This document shows, piece after piece, positions 1 through 11,543 of a stretch of 64,000 bases of DNA. The position numbers and the translations under genes were made by a program. Source of the DNA: Bryum argenteum (lineage: Eukaryota; Streptophyta; Bryopsida; Bryales; Bryaceae); assembly GCA_037043015.1 (NCBI GenBank), contig CM073322.1:2801601-2865600 (forward strand), in the 5' to 3' direction. Below the pieces are notes generated by a model, which saw only the letters and a program-made list of their open reading frames with translations, did not search any database and was not told the DNA's origin. Numbering within the stretch: the stretch's first letter is position 1; every line of letters begins with the position of its first letter.

Positions 1-910
1 AGAACAGCGTGGCGTTCCCGGGTTCCCCGCTCAAGCGCGTAGTATTAGGTGGTACCGGTTACAATGACTCGACGGGCAATCCAGTTTATTAATAGTTCGT
101 CCAGCTTTCGTCGCCCCTTTCCGTTCGTTTCGGCACGTTCGTCCAAGAGCAGGGCTACTATTCTGCGCGCGTTGCAGGATTCTCGCCCTTGCTCCTCTCT
201 CCCCTTCCCTTTTCTTAGCCTTCCCTTTGGATCGTGCCGTGCTTTGTTTGCTTGTGTCTTGCACGTCGCCGCTGCGGACCTTTCTTGGAGCGAGCTCTGT
301 TTTCGTAGCTTTTTTTTCGAGTAAGAAAGCGCTTTATTGCAAGGTATGGCCGCTGATATGAGTTTGTTGAGGCAGTTTTTGTATTAGGGAAGCGGATATG
401 TAGTGAAAAAGGTTGAGCCTAGTGTGAAGTTGGTGCAGTGTAGTTTTCGCGCTGACTTTTCGAAAAATTTGTTGTTCTTGCACGGCGAAAGAAGTGATGT
501 AGTTCTGTTATGAGCCTTCAGTGTTGATAGAAAGACATTAAGTTGTGGTGTACATCGGTCCGCCGTTGTTTGTAATCAGGTGTTTCTGAAAATGTTATCA
601 TCAGAGTATTTTTGAGCCGGACGGTGCGATAGTTACAGGGAGATTTTTTAGGATTTTGTTTGTGTTAACGATTAATGTTGAGAGATGACAGGCTTTGTGA
701 GAGTGTAATTATGTTCACGGCGGAGATGAGACGTTTGTGCAAATTTTGTGCGGTCGGTTGCATTCCGTGAAAATCGCTTTAGTTGGTAGTGTTCCTAATT
801 TTGTGCTTGGTGCAGGTATGAGAAGGTTTTATCGTCGGTTTGATGAGCATGAGATTAAGTGAGAGGCTGGATCATAGTGATTGTGGACATCGCCGTTTCG
901 GGTTGAAGCT
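1..910 (+). other. 5' leader and upstream region of the ROP-GAP gene
   Basis: This stretch contains no convincing coding region. A pyrimidine-rich block lies around 110-320. A plausible 3' splice site (gtgcag before gtatgag) at about 815 suggests an intron in the 5' untranslated region, which is common in plant ROP-GAP genes. The short open frames here have no recognisable similarity. The transcription start cannot be placed from the sequence. Confidence 0.4.
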
Positions 911-3341
911 ATGACTGCTGTCCTTCATTCTCAAAGAAGCTCGCGACATTTTTCCAGCGACAGTGAAGAGTACAACTCACCTGTGCAATATTTAACCGAC
1001 TCAGATACAGAGAGTTACAGCGGTTGTCTCGCTACTCCACTCGTCGACGAAGATGTCGGTGGTTTGACGATCAGCCCGAAAATTTCTGCTAGCACATCGT
1101 CACCGAGGTACAGGAACACGAAAGTGCAGGAAGCCGGAGCGCAGTTGTCCATGGTAGCATTAGTGTTGGCCACAGTTAGAAAGTCGCTTCTGACTTGCCA
1201 GACTGCGGAAGAAGTGGAAATCGTAGAAGGAGAGAGGACGAGAGCCACTCCTGAGAAAGTTAAGGAGAAAGGAAAGGGGAAGGATATCAAAATGAGCATG
1301 GATATTGGATGGCCGACAGATGTGGAGCATGTTGCGCACGTTACTTTCGACCGCTACAATGGATTTCTTGGCCTACCTGAGGAATATGAGCATGAAGTGC
1401 CGAGGCCAACTCCTAGTGCCAGGTTTGTATGCTTCTCAGCAGGTGTATTTGTCTGTTTAATTTCTTCGTTGCACAGTGTTGCACAAATCCTTGGTCTTTG
1501 TCAGTTCTCTGGCGTTTTTCATTGATCGAATGGTTTGTACCTGGAGTCGCATGTTCGAGGAATGATGCAGATTCAGGATTGTAAATGATTCGGCTTTTGT
1601 ACGAGTTTTTAACATGCTCTTGGAGTTTACAAGGTGCTCACTATCCTATTTTTATTGGGTGCGCAGCAAGAACGTGTTCGGTGTCTCAGTGGAGTCAATG
1701 CAATGCTCCATTGACAGTCATGGCAACATGGTCCCGACGATACTCCTGCTCCTGCAGAAGCAGCTCTACGACCAACAAGGCCTGAAGGTGTGTTCTATTT
1801 CAAAATTCTGGCTCAGCATCCACTCCTGCTACATGTTTATACAGAGTGTTTATTTTAATCTTGTGCCGCCTGCAACTGATCATCTTAGTTTCTATCAAGT
1901 CTGCAGTGTCTCGTTTTGATGCCATGATCTCTAGGTTACTAGTTGATCTTAGTTTCTATCAAGTCTGCAGTGTCTCGTTTTGATGCCATGATCTCTAGGT
2001 TACTAGTCCAACCTAACCAAAATGTTTTCTCCTTTTCAGGCTGAAGGTATTTTCAGGATAAACCCCGAAAATAGTCACGAGGAGCATGTGCGGGAGCAAC
2101 TTAACAAAGGAATCGTCCCTCCTGACATCGACATTCACGCCTTAGCTGGTCTTATCAAGGTTAGTGACTTTCATTTTCGACATGCCTCAAGGGAGCTCTG
2201 GCATGTCTTTCTTGTCAATACTTCAACTTTCTCTTGCCTCCATTTCACCGTACTTATTAGAGTTTGAAGTCTCTATTGTTTGTTGGTTCATTTCCATACA
2301 ACGACTTGCCTTTCTTGGTCTCAGTGATCTAAACTTTGATGCTTTTGAATGCAGGCATGGTTCAGGGAGCTGCCGACAGGTGTTCTTGATTCATTGAGCC
2401 CAGAGCAGGTCCTTGCCTGCCATGGTGAGAAGGACAGCTTGGCTCTTATCAAGCAATTGCCACAGACGGAGGCTGCTCTTCTAGACTGGGCTATCAATCT
2501 GATGGCCGATGTCGTGGAGTTGGAGTCTCTCAACAAGATGAATGCCCGTAACATTGCTATGGTATTCGCTCCAAACATGACACAGGTACTGAGAGCTTCC
2601 GCAACTAGCATGTTATGTACTGAAATCTTCTGATCCGAAAGTTGAATGCGTTGGATTGTTTTTTCGTCCATGTAACTTAACGCACAAATTCATTCCTTGC
2701 AGATGGTGGACCCTCTCACAGCTCTGATGCATGCTGTGCAAGTAATGAATCTGCTTAAAACGCTGATTCTCCGGACCTTGAAGGATCGGAAGGCTTCGTT
2801 GCTGGAGTCTCATTCACCTCCATCATCACCGGAAATGCCCGAGACGGAAGAGCCTGAGCATGACCCCCAAGCAGCTCTGTGGGTGGAGGATGTCAACGAC
2901 GACGCTTACGGGGGCAGCATATTCAACCGTCATGATCGCCAATGGTCTCAGACGTCTCAGAACTCATCCGCCGGTCTGCTGCGAGGTCTCGATCGGACAA
3001 GCTCACAAAACTCACAAAGTGGTGTATGGATGGGCCATGAACGTAACAGCGGACGGTATCCTCCTCTGTCATTCATGGGCTCTCAAATTGAACGTACACC
3101 AACTCCCGTCTTCGGTGCCCCTCCGAAGTCGAACCCTTTCCTCAGGAGCAACAACACAGAGGAAAGTCCCAGCCCGCAAAGCTCCTTGCTTAATGGTCAA
3201 GCGCGCAAAAGTGATGAGAGCCAAGGAGACTTCAGTCCCTTCATGCTCTTCCCTCCAACGCACAGCATGAGAGGCAAGGGCGCCAGTGGTCGCATGACCC
3301 CTTCTATAGATCAACGGAACGAGCGGGTGGAAGCATGGTGA
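911..3341 (+). CDS. ROPGAP: ROP (Rho of plants) GTPase-activating protein, CRIB + RhoGAP
   Basis: The product is predicted to accelerate GTP hydrolysis by ROP GTPases at the plasma membrane. I read five exons: 911-1422, 1667-1787, 2040-2159, 2355-2585 and 2703-3341, giving about 540 residues with GT-AG borders and matching phases. The start at 911 (MTAVLHSQ) was preferred over 881 because plant ROP-GAPs begin with a similar MTEVLH-type sequence. A CRIB motif (IGWPTDVEHVAHVTFDRYNG) sits near residues 135-155. The RhoGAP domain follows, with the arginine finger in AEGIFRI, then EEHVREQLNKG, LIKAWFRELP, LLDWAINLMADVV and APNMTQMVDPLTALM. CRIB next to RhoGAP is the plant-specific arrangement. The tail of about 200 residues is Ser/Pro/Gln-rich and low in complexity. 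Exon length and domain order look intact, and I see no frameshift. Confidence 0.93.
1884..2010 (+). repeat. 64-bp tandem duplication inside ROP-GAP intron 2
   Basis: Two near-identical copies of a 64-bp unit (starting cttagtttctatcaag and ending ttactagt) lie head to tail at 1884-1947 and 1948-2010, just upstream of the exon 3 acceptor at 2039. The near identity implies a recent slippage or repair event. Both copies are intronic and do not alter coding. Confidence 0.9.
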
Positions 3342-4315
3342 TAATACAGAGTTTCCCTCATCCCTTTTTTGGGAGCGTAAAACCAACCAGCCTTGGAAGT
3401 TCGTGTACCCTCGGGTACTTATACACGCTGCTTGGATGTACCATCGAAGAGCACACCTGAAGTTAGTCTCTTGGACAATATGACTGGATTCTAAGGGGGT
3501 AGGTTGCTGCTGCTCGAGATCGCCGCGCATCATGGCACTCTTGTACACTAGTGTTCTGGATGATAGCTTAGTTCTTTTACGGTATACAATCATGCCAAGT
3601 GGCGGTGTCCACCCCAGGGCAGACTTTGCTCCCGTAGGCGAAGGAGCAGAAAAAAATCAACCCATTCTTTTGATGGAAGCCGCTTGCTGAAGAGGGCTTT
3701 TGTTCACAATTAAAACCACCAAGCTTCGTGCCTGGCGCATAGGGATGTGAATATGTCAGGTTTTTCATTTTCCTTTGTTTTTTCATTTCTTTCTCCTTTG
3801 TAGTTGTTCGACTCAATCGAACCCCTTTGTCACTCGTCCTGCTGCTGGCAGGTTGCTCTCATATTTGGTATTTGCTCAAAACAAGTGACAATCTGTCATA
3901 CATTTTCTGTCCCTGTGTTTTGTTCTTGCTGTGTCAAAGTGTGGTATACCCGTACAATCGGTTTGGACTGCATTTGTAAGGTAGCAGCCCTGCATCCAAC
4001 AGTATGTAATCATCAACGTCGTAAACTATCTCACACCGATGGAGCTTGTACATCTCATGCATGTAATACCGATGTCTATATGTCTTACCTTACAACGTTA
4101 TGTGCATGTTTCTAGACTGTGCGTTGTGTATATGTTTCGGTTTGTTGGGGTTGTCAAACGTTGCAATTTTGGACTGTTGTTTCATCACCATAGCTAGTAA
4201 TTGACCATACTGTACCCCAAGCTTTGAATTCTGTATGTATAAAGATCAGTTTCCAGTGGGGATCTTGGTATGCTCAATGCAAGCTTTTTAGTAAACTCCT
4301 CGTAAGAAAGTGGGT
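3342..4315 (+). other. ROP-GAP 3' UTR and downstream spacer
   Basis: T-rich sequence follows the stop codon, with several TTTGTA/TGTATAT-type stretches between about 3,900 and 4,150 that could serve as plant polyadenylation signals. A single poly(A) site cannot be chosen. No second gene is visible; the open frames here lack codon structure and known motifs. Confidence 0.4.
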
Positions 4316-4665
4316 GTAAGGTAGAATGACCTTAAACCGTGCAAATAAGAGATTCAACATAGTTGTGGACCTCGTGTGTACTATTTGTAATTTTTGCTTG
4401 GATGGGAAATCAGGAGGGAGAGTGAATGCAAAAATTTCGAAAATAAAATAGCAAAAATTGAATTTACTACAAATTTTTGAAGTCAAAAGTGTGCATGACC
4501 TTAAAGTGATCAGTAGACTCTCCTTTTTATCCCGCAGACGAGTACTTTGTGGTGCTCACGGATGTAGCTAAAACCGTGCAATAAGGTCCACCCCAGGGGC
4601 GGCTACAGGGGAGGTCTACCCTGCGCTTCTGGGGGGCCGCGCGGGTTAAGGTCATTCTACCTTAC
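4316..4665. mobile_element. 350-bp inverted-repeat element (20-bp perfect TIRs)
   Basis: GTAAGGTAGAATGACCTTAA at 4316-4335 is matched exactly as its reverse complement at 4646-4665. A short direct repeat (aaaccgtgcaa) occurs near both ends (about 4335 and 4570). No coding capacity is present, so this looks like a non-autonomous DNA transposon. I see no clear target-site duplication, so the superfamily is unassigned. Confidence 0.7.
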
Positions 4666-4965
4666 GAGTGAGAAAAAACTACCTATCCGAGAAACGCCGT
4701 ATTGAAATGTGGGGGGCTCTTTCACACAACGTCCCTATCTAAAAATAAATCTTACAAAATGCAAAAAGCTGAAAATTGAGAGCAAGTGCAAGTACTGAAA
4801 CACTCAAAGACTCAAAGGTGACATCCAATTCACAAAATAAGTGAGGTATCTCCACCAAGTCCACCAAGAGACATTCTTGAGAATAATAGTGGTGGAGTAT
4901 TTCCACCAGACAGTCTTGACAATAATAGTGGTGAAGAGCATGGTGAAAATATCACACTTTTCTAG

Positions 4966-5187
4966 TACACTAAATTTGATAATTAGTGTTAGATTATTAT
5001 AAGATTTGAAAATGCTTTACGTTTTTACTTTTGTTTGAAAAAAATTTACCAAGAGCATTGATTCTGATACTATATAAGGACCCCCATCTTGGCCAATACA
5101 GTGGGTAAAATTATTGAACAACAGTAAAAACTTATAACATGTTTATGTAAATTAGTGAATCTAACACTAATTATCAAATTTAGTGTA
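4966..5187. mobile_element. 222-bp MITE with 29-bp perfect TIRs (TACACTAA type)
   Basis: The 29-base terminus beginning TACACTAAATTTGATAAT at 4966-4994 recurs as an exact reverse complement at 5159-5187. Both ends begin or end in TA, which would fit a TA target as in the Tc1/mariner group, but the TIR is unlike classical Stowaway CTCCCTCC. The perfect match implies a young insertion. A TIR beginning the same way (TACACTA) is seen near 43.7 kb. Confidence 0.8.
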
Positions 5188-5764
5188 GTGACAAAAGATG
5201 AATGAGAAAGAATACCAACAAATCTCAACCATGGAGCTGCTCACACAACAAACCATTCCCACGACAAAAGCACGAGTTCAGCAAGATCACTCAAGATTCG
5301 TTCTGTAACAGTGCCCTTTGATCGCATAGAACAGAATCAACAGCAATCTAACCTAAAGTAGGGAAAATGTGGGGTAAGATTGATTCGCAATGAGGATGTT
5401 TCGATGCTTGCTATGATTTTCCAGTATTTTATGATTGTGGGTGCAAAGAGCGATGGAGGGTTTTTAGGGTTTAGCGAGCATTTGGTCGAGCGTATAATTG
5501 TGGACGATGGATGACCCATTCCATTCCTTGAGGAAGTGGACGAGTTCAACACTCCCCATTTGGAGCATCGAGGTTGAGAGCACATTCATACTGAGCATAT
5601 CCCCCCTCCGACGACACCACTCACTCATTGTACTGCGGGAGTTAACCCTAATTTGTCCTTCCAACCCTAATTTTTTCCCTTGTCTTGACTCTTTCCCCAT
5701 TCCGGACGCAGCTGCAAGGTTTCCATGACGCAGCTGCAAGGTTTCCATGACTCACTCTGTCTGT

Positions 5765-5800
5765 AGGTTATCTCAAATCCTCTGGAATTTGAGATAACCT
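5765..5800. other. perfect 14-bp hairpin with 8-nt loop
   Basis: aggttatctcaaat at 5765-5778 and atttgagataacct at 5787-5800 are exact reverse complements around an 8-base loop. It directly follows a 21-bp tandem repeat. It could be the footprint or remnant of a small inverted-repeat element; no promoter or gene is nearby. Confidence 0.7.
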
Positions 5801-6726
5801 CCACAATAGAATATAGTCTCATTTAAAATTCTTAGACTATAAATCAGCAAAGGATGGTGGTAGGGTATTCAAAGATTGCCATTGCCAAGAGGTTGTAAGA
5901 ACAATATGTTTCTTCGTCAAAATCTACTTTCCGCTTGTTGCAGATCCTTATTCTGAGTTCTTTTGCTTGTTCATGACAGAAATAAATAAAATAATTTTTA
6001 AAAAAAAATTCTGTGAGAAGATTATGTTTAATTTTCATCTCTCTTATTAAGCTTAGGCCACATTTGGGTGCAACTCAATCAAGGTAACATGCTCAGTAAC
6101 CACACAAATTTCTCATTGGAGAATCTATGTCAGAAATATCTAATGAGAAAACTAATTTGGATGAGCAAAGTAATAAGGAGAGTGATCCAACAAAAATAAT
6201 CATTTTTGTGCATGTAGTAGAAGTTAGATATGATAAGAAAAAATGAAAGCTCCTAGATGGGGCCCCTTCCCGCACTGCTAAACCAAACACCGGCAATGTC
6301 TCTGACAAGTACATGAAACTCATTTATTTTGTAAATTTATTGGGTTTGTTTTTGAGCACTCTATAGATAACTATAGAGGTTGATTTTTGAGCACTCTATA
6401 GGAAACTGTAGAGGTTGGAGGCATCACAAACCTTGCCTTGGTGGTTAGGGCTCATGGCCCCCATTCAGCACGTTGTACATTCTATTCCCCATTCCGGCAT
6501 GGTGCTCACCACCATGGTCCACCCAACTATGGTGGGGGGTTCTTGGACCTCGTTGTAAAGTCCTTTGGGGGGGTACCATGTCGGGTATTTCTAAGGCACT
6601 AGTAGCAAGATAGGAACTAGCATAGTGTTCACCCTGAGAGGGGTCAATAGTCCCCCTATTGGTGTGATGACCTCCAGGCATATATTAAAAAATAGGTCGA
6701 ACAAACACTCTATTCACGCCGGCCTC

Positions 6727-7065
6727 TAAATAGGTTGGAGTTTCTCTTCTTCTTCTTCTTCTTCTTCTTCTTCTTGTAGAGGTTGATTTTCGATGTTGTG
6801 TGGGTTTTGAGTAGGTCACCCTAGAAAATCAAACAAAATGACTATCTATGGAGCATGAACGTAGTTTTTCAACCTTGCATCAAGAATGGTTCAAAACGCT
6901 CTCTTATCAAAATAGGTTGGAGTTTCTCTTCTTGTAGAATTTGGTTTTTGATGTTGTGTTGGTTTCAAACCTTAGTAAATCAAACAAAATGACTCTATAT
7001 GAAAGCAAGAACGTAGTTTTTCAACCTTGCACCAAGAATAGTCCAAAAACGCTCGTTTCGGAGTG
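6727..7065. repeat. 183-bp tandem direct repeat with TTC microsatellite
   Basis: aaataggttggagtttctcttctt begins at 6727 and again at 6910. The following sequence (gatgttgtg, aaatcaaacaaaatgact, gtagtttttcaaccttgca) recurs in the same order. The first copy carries an expanded (TTC) run at about 6739-6775; the second does not. The two copies have diverged moderately. Confidence 0.75.
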
Positions 7066-7255
7066 ACAAGTTTGGAGCCCCTCTTAAAAAAGTAAAAAAA
7101 AGTGGGGAAAGAGCTGGTTATTAACGGCCATGCATGCAGATCTGGTGATGGTGATTCCACCTACAGTTGGAATTTCATCACCCAAAAGTGATCATTGGCG
7201 ATGAGATCAATAACAGTGTTTGTTTCTTGTACCCCAACTTTGCTGCTGCATGTTA

Positions 7256-7823
7256 TTAACCCTTAAACGCCCAAGGAAGCCCGAGGGGCTCTTTTCCAAC
7301 AGAATCTGCTCCCTAGCTCTCACTGTAATCAATTTTTCACTTATATTTTGATGTCAAACTAGTCACCTTCTTGTGATGTATTCAAAAAGTGAAATTTTAT
7401 AATTCAAATCACAATTTGTATGAGTGATTTTGTGCTTTGAAAGGATCCATTGTGGTAGGTAAGTTGGGGTTGTACATGACGGGTAAGCGTTCGTAGCAGC
7501 TACCAAGGAGGATGGAGGAGGGGTAGTGAGCCCCCTAATTTTTTGATGTATAGACATTAAATGCCAAGGAGTAGGCTTCCAAGGGTAATTTGGGGTCGCA
7601 GACCTCAAATTTGAATTCAGAATTATCAAAACGGCCTTGGGAGGTCCCCATGGATTCTAGGGTGCCTCCTTGGTAGCTACCACGAACCATTGCCCGTACA
7701 TAACCTAGTAGGAGGTTGCAAGCTCATCATTGTTTGGTTCACTTATGATGCCCAAAGTCCAAAAGATGCTGTGATTCAATTTTGGGCTGCCCATTTCAGA
7801 CCCCATGGGCTTTTAAGGGTTAA
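7256..7823. mobile_element. TTAA-flanked MITE, 'CCCTTAAACGCCC' subfamily (copy 1, interrupted)
   Basis: The left end reads TTAA then CCCTTAAACGCCCAAGG; the right end is the inverted ccatgggcttttaaggg followed by TTAA. The interior matches the copies at 23.4 kb and 46.5 kb (shared aattcaaatcacaatttgtatga and ggttgcaagctcatcattg). A second element of 220 bp is inserted within it. There is no coding capacity. A TTAA duplication and a CCC start match piggyBac-type termini. Confidence 0.8.
7478..7697. mobile_element. 220-bp MITE nested in a TTAA MITE
   Basis: TIRs of roughly 33 bp (ACGGGTAAGCGTTCGTAGCA and inverted partner) share a perfect GCTACCAAGGAGG core. The element is flanked by ACAT on both sides (7474-7477 and 7698-7701). 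The uninterrupted copy at 23.4 kb shows the empty site, so both boundaries and the 4-bp duplication are supported. Superfamily not assigned. Confidence 0.75.
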
Positions 7824-8569
7824 GCCCAACCCAAGCTAAGCTAAGGTAAAGAAGAAGGCTGTGTGGCCAACAAGTTATATAGCTGTCATCTCTTATTCTC
7901 CTGCATAATCCTCCTCCTCTTATGATTATTATTATTATTCCCTTTTATTCTTATCCTCTACTGTGCATTCTCTCTCTCCTGCCTCCTGGGTCCCCTTAGA
8001 TTTGGTCAAACTTAAAGTGAGGGTGCTCCAACATTTTGAGAAGCCAAGAGAAAATATATTTGAGCGGCCGAGGAATTGAGATAGCCAGAGAAAGATCACT
8101 TTACACTTTGCTTTTTTGAGTTCAAGGGAGAAGAGGAGGAAAGTATGAGATGGGCTGCAACACTGGAGAACTGAGTGGCACAATGATGAGGGCTCCTGGA
8201 ATTGTAATGGGGTGTGCGTAGTTGTAAATTCGGGGGAACTAAAAAAACGTCCACCGATCATTTATTTTACTTGATTATGTTTTTTTAGAAGAAGCTCTAC
8301 GTGGAAGCTTTGGTCCCTGTGTCACTTCACACTATGGCTAGTGACCCAAAGGCCTTGGCTTATTAAGGATTGGCCTCTTAAGTATTGGCTAGGGCCCAAG
8401 TGGAGTTTGGCTGAAGGCTTCTAATTTGTAATGTAAAGAGGGTCTAAACAGATCACGGAAACGCCTCTTAAAATGTAGGTGTACAAAAGTAAAGAGATTT
8501 GTAAGAGAATGTAAGATTTCAAATTTTAGTTCCAAGAAAACCGTAATGGCTTTATAGGTTCCAACAAGG

Positions 8570-8784
8570 GAAAAAATCAAGCGAACTTTGACAAATATGA
8601 TTTTACAAATAAAAAAGAATCACTGGAACAAATTTGAGATTTGAGCATAAGTACAAGTTAACTTTAAGGATCTATGATTGGATATTGTAGATAATGTTTA
8701 GAGTGAATTTATTTAAAGTCTAAAGTTGAAGAATGTTATTTTTGGTAATTAGACAATTTCGTAATAAGGATCTTCAGGGGTTGA
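8570..8784. mobile_element. degenerate TTAA MITE, 'AAAGATCC' subfamily relic
   Basis: The right end reads aaggatcttcaggggttga, a mutated version of aaggatctttaggggttaa. The interior (agcgaactttgac, gatttgag...aagtt, gattggat...tgtttagagtgaat) follows the same order as the complete copy at 24756-25022. The left terminus is lost or mutated. Confidence 0.55.
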
Positions 8785-9373
8785 GTTAGTTCACCTATTC
8801 ATGTGGTAAGCAAGTTTAAGTGTATCCAACAAGACCATTAGGTTTGACCACCAAGTTTCAAGCGTTGGCCAGAGTAGGCAAGAAGGATTTTTAAACGTCA
8901 AAGCATAAAAACTCACTTTAACTTTCTTCTTTGATGTCTCTTTGATGATAAGATTTGTTGAAAGGGACCCCAAATCAAACTTAGTTTGTGTAGTAAAAAT
9001 GGCAAACACATCCAAGATGGTATGAATTTATGGCGTGGATTTTTGTGAAGATAGTTTTTGTTTCTGATTTGTACACCATGCAACATATTTAACTATTGTA
9101 ATTGTGCTCGTGGAATTATATATTTTTTATTTGAATACTTTAAGAGACATGTGATCTTGGGGAAGAGCTCAAAAACTTTGCAGTTGGATTTTTGTTTTTA
9201 TTAGAATGATTTTGTATTGGATTATGGTGATGTTTATACACTAAAATAATTGGAAAATCACATGGTCCTTGAGGAGTTGTATCTTCTTTTATAAATATTG
9301 AATTTTAGTGTAATTTGTAGGGTTGGTATAGCAATCAAGTGTAGTTTTTGCTTGGAAAGTTATCTCAATCTAA
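8785..9373. other. AT-rich intergenic spacer
   Basis: I see no gene, RNA or clear repeat boundary here. Open frames are short and lack recognisable motifs. Confidence 0.5.
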
Positions 9374-9529
9374 GGGCCGGTTTACAGTACGTTGTAGAAG
9401 TCCACGAGGCAAGAAATTAAGGAGAAATCTCAAATGTGATTGGAATGATGAGGCGTTTGAAATGTGATTGGTTGAAATTGAAATTCTTGACTGACCGGTG
9501 GCCTTCTCTACCGTAGTATAAACGTGCCC
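9374..9529. mobile_element. 156-bp PIF/Harbinger-like MITE
   Basis: The left end, after TAA, is GGGCCGGTTTACAGTACG. The right end is the inverted form, CGTAGTATAAACGTGCCC, followed by TTA. GGGC(C/A)(C/G)GTTT termini next to a TAA/TTA trinucleotide resemble Tourist/PIF-Harbinger elements. The flanking trinucleotides are inverted rather than identical, so the target duplication is not proven. Confidence 0.6.
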
Positions 9530-11272
9530 TTAGAGGTTGTAAAGATATTGCATGCAATTTAGTGCAAAGGGGTTCGGTTTTGGACTCTAATTCCTTTGTA
9601 ATATAAACACTTTAAGTGAAGGATTTATTTATTTATTTTATTTTTAAATACTAATTTATTAAAATCTCGCAATAATTTATGAAGCTTAATGAATACAAAT
9701 TTGATTGAAATTACCTACAATAGGTTGATCACAAGATAGTATAGCTGAGATCTAAATAACTTACTTTCATCAGCATTTATGATGCTTCAAAAGTACACCA
9801 TTAGTATATAATTACACTTTGATATATTGGAGCTTTAATCTTTATAGGTCATGTAGGTCAAAATCCCAAAACGACAAAGGAATAGTTACACTGTAATATC
9901 ATTTTACTAATTGAAATACTTCAGATGTATGACTACACTCATTGTTGTATGGTAGGTACCATGCACTATTTTGTAACCTACTATTGTACATTAAATCAAT
10001 ATTTCTGATATCATATGATTTTGTAATAGTGTAATTCAAAATTGAAGAAGCACAAGCATAAAAAAGTGAAATCACATGGCTCTAAAGGGTTGATGTAGAA
10101 CTTTATTTGAGATTTATGTTTAAAAATGAAAAGAATCTCTTAGTCCTTCCAAACGATGCAATTCCATTCTACTAAATGATAAAAAATAGTTACATTCTTT
10201 TTCACTTCAGCTAGTATCTTATCCTTTGAAAAGTTCAACTGCAATATTATCTTAATAAGATGCTTCGGTGCTAAAGGTGAAGTCAAATTTGTTGATTCTA
10301 TACTACATGTTTTTTCATATTTTTGGTTGTTTGTAGATTAATTAGAATTGTGTGATAGTTGTTTTTTGTGTCATTTCTTTTTGATGAAGATGACAGTTGA
10401 AGATGTGATGGATTTATTCCTTCGTCAAGTGATTCTTAAACCAGATGTGGATATTGTCGTTGAGTGACAATGTCTACTAGTTACTACTCTTTTTGAAGCA
10501 TCAAACTTTTTTGAAAGTGAAGCTCACTGATACTCATTGTGAAGCTCAAGCAAACTTGAATTGAAGTTGATTGTTCAACACTGAGTTTGACTACAAGTGT
10601 AGTTGAAGTGGTATGTAAAGGTTTCAACATTGGATCGTTTACTAGAGAACTTTCAAAATGAATTGGCATTGGTGATTTCTCAGTTGAAATCATAAAGAAA
10701 GGAAATAATATAAAAGTTACATATTAATGTACAGTACAGTACAATACACATGGTCAAACCACCATGGAGTGGCTTCTATCCCATACCATTCACGAGATTT
10801 GGAACTTGTCAAATTTGGACTAGCAATATGCGATTAAAAACTGCTAGTTCCAACATTATGATTGAAGGTATACCATGTGAGTGTATAAATTTCACCATCT
10901 CATCCAAACATTTATCTAGTCAATTGTAATTATGATATATTTTAACATAATAAAATTACATATGTTTGGAGGTTTTTTACAAATATAAGTGCAAAAAAGG
11001 AATATTGAACATCCTACATCCTAAATCTTATAAAAAATATACAGTTTTTCATGCATATTATATCTCAGAATATATATTTGAATATGCTTAACGCACATAT
11101 GTATAGAGTGATATTTCAACAATATCACTTTGGTTGCTATCAACAATATTTACAACACAATAAAGAAAGAAAACTAATCTATAGGTTATTGTTACACAAA
11201 GTGTAATGAACACATTCTCGCTTACACACAAATTTTGAGCATAAAAGGGTGATACTAAGACCTATCACTAGG
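9530..11272. other. AT-rich intergenic spacer
   Basis: Very AT-rich DNA without a supportable gene. Only short open frames without motifs occur. No tandem repeat of note. Confidence 0.5.
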
Positions 11273-11543
11273 TTAACCCCTAAACAACCACGGCCACCAA
11301 TTCGGCTTTTACCGTCAAGGCCAAAAAAATAAATTATAGTCAACTTCAAATGTTATGATCTCACATCTAGTGATGATCCAACGGTTGAAAATTTTCACAC
11401 TACTACTGATGGTAGTCTACTTCAAGATCCTACGGTTGAAATTATCAAAAACTTCCAAAAATATTGGACGTACCCACATTAGTACATAGTAGTCAGTGTT
11501 GGGATTTCAAGCTCCCAAAACATCGTGGATCTTTAGGGGTTAA
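11273..11543. mobile_element. TTAA-flanked MITE, 'CCCCTAAAC..CCACG' subfamily (copy A)
   Basis: TTAA then CCCCTAAACAACCACGGCC on the left; cgtggatctttagggg then TTAA on the right. The two termini pair over about 19 bp with few mismatches. The body is by eye more than 90% identical to 18032-18300, so both are fairly recent. 271 bp, no coding capacity. Confidence 0.85.

Larger units (their letters stand above)
5188..7255. other. intergenic, AT-rich with local tandem repeats
   Basis: No supportable gene. The interval includes a 21-22 bp tandem duplication (gacgcagctgcaaggtttcc) at about 5705-5750 and a perfect 14-bp hairpin at 5765-5800. An approximately 41-bp tandem pair (gagcactctatag...tagaggttg) lies at about 6349-6416. 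A 183-bp tandem duplication follows from 6727. Isolated telomere-like TTTTAGGGTTT occurs near 5461. Confidence 0.6.
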
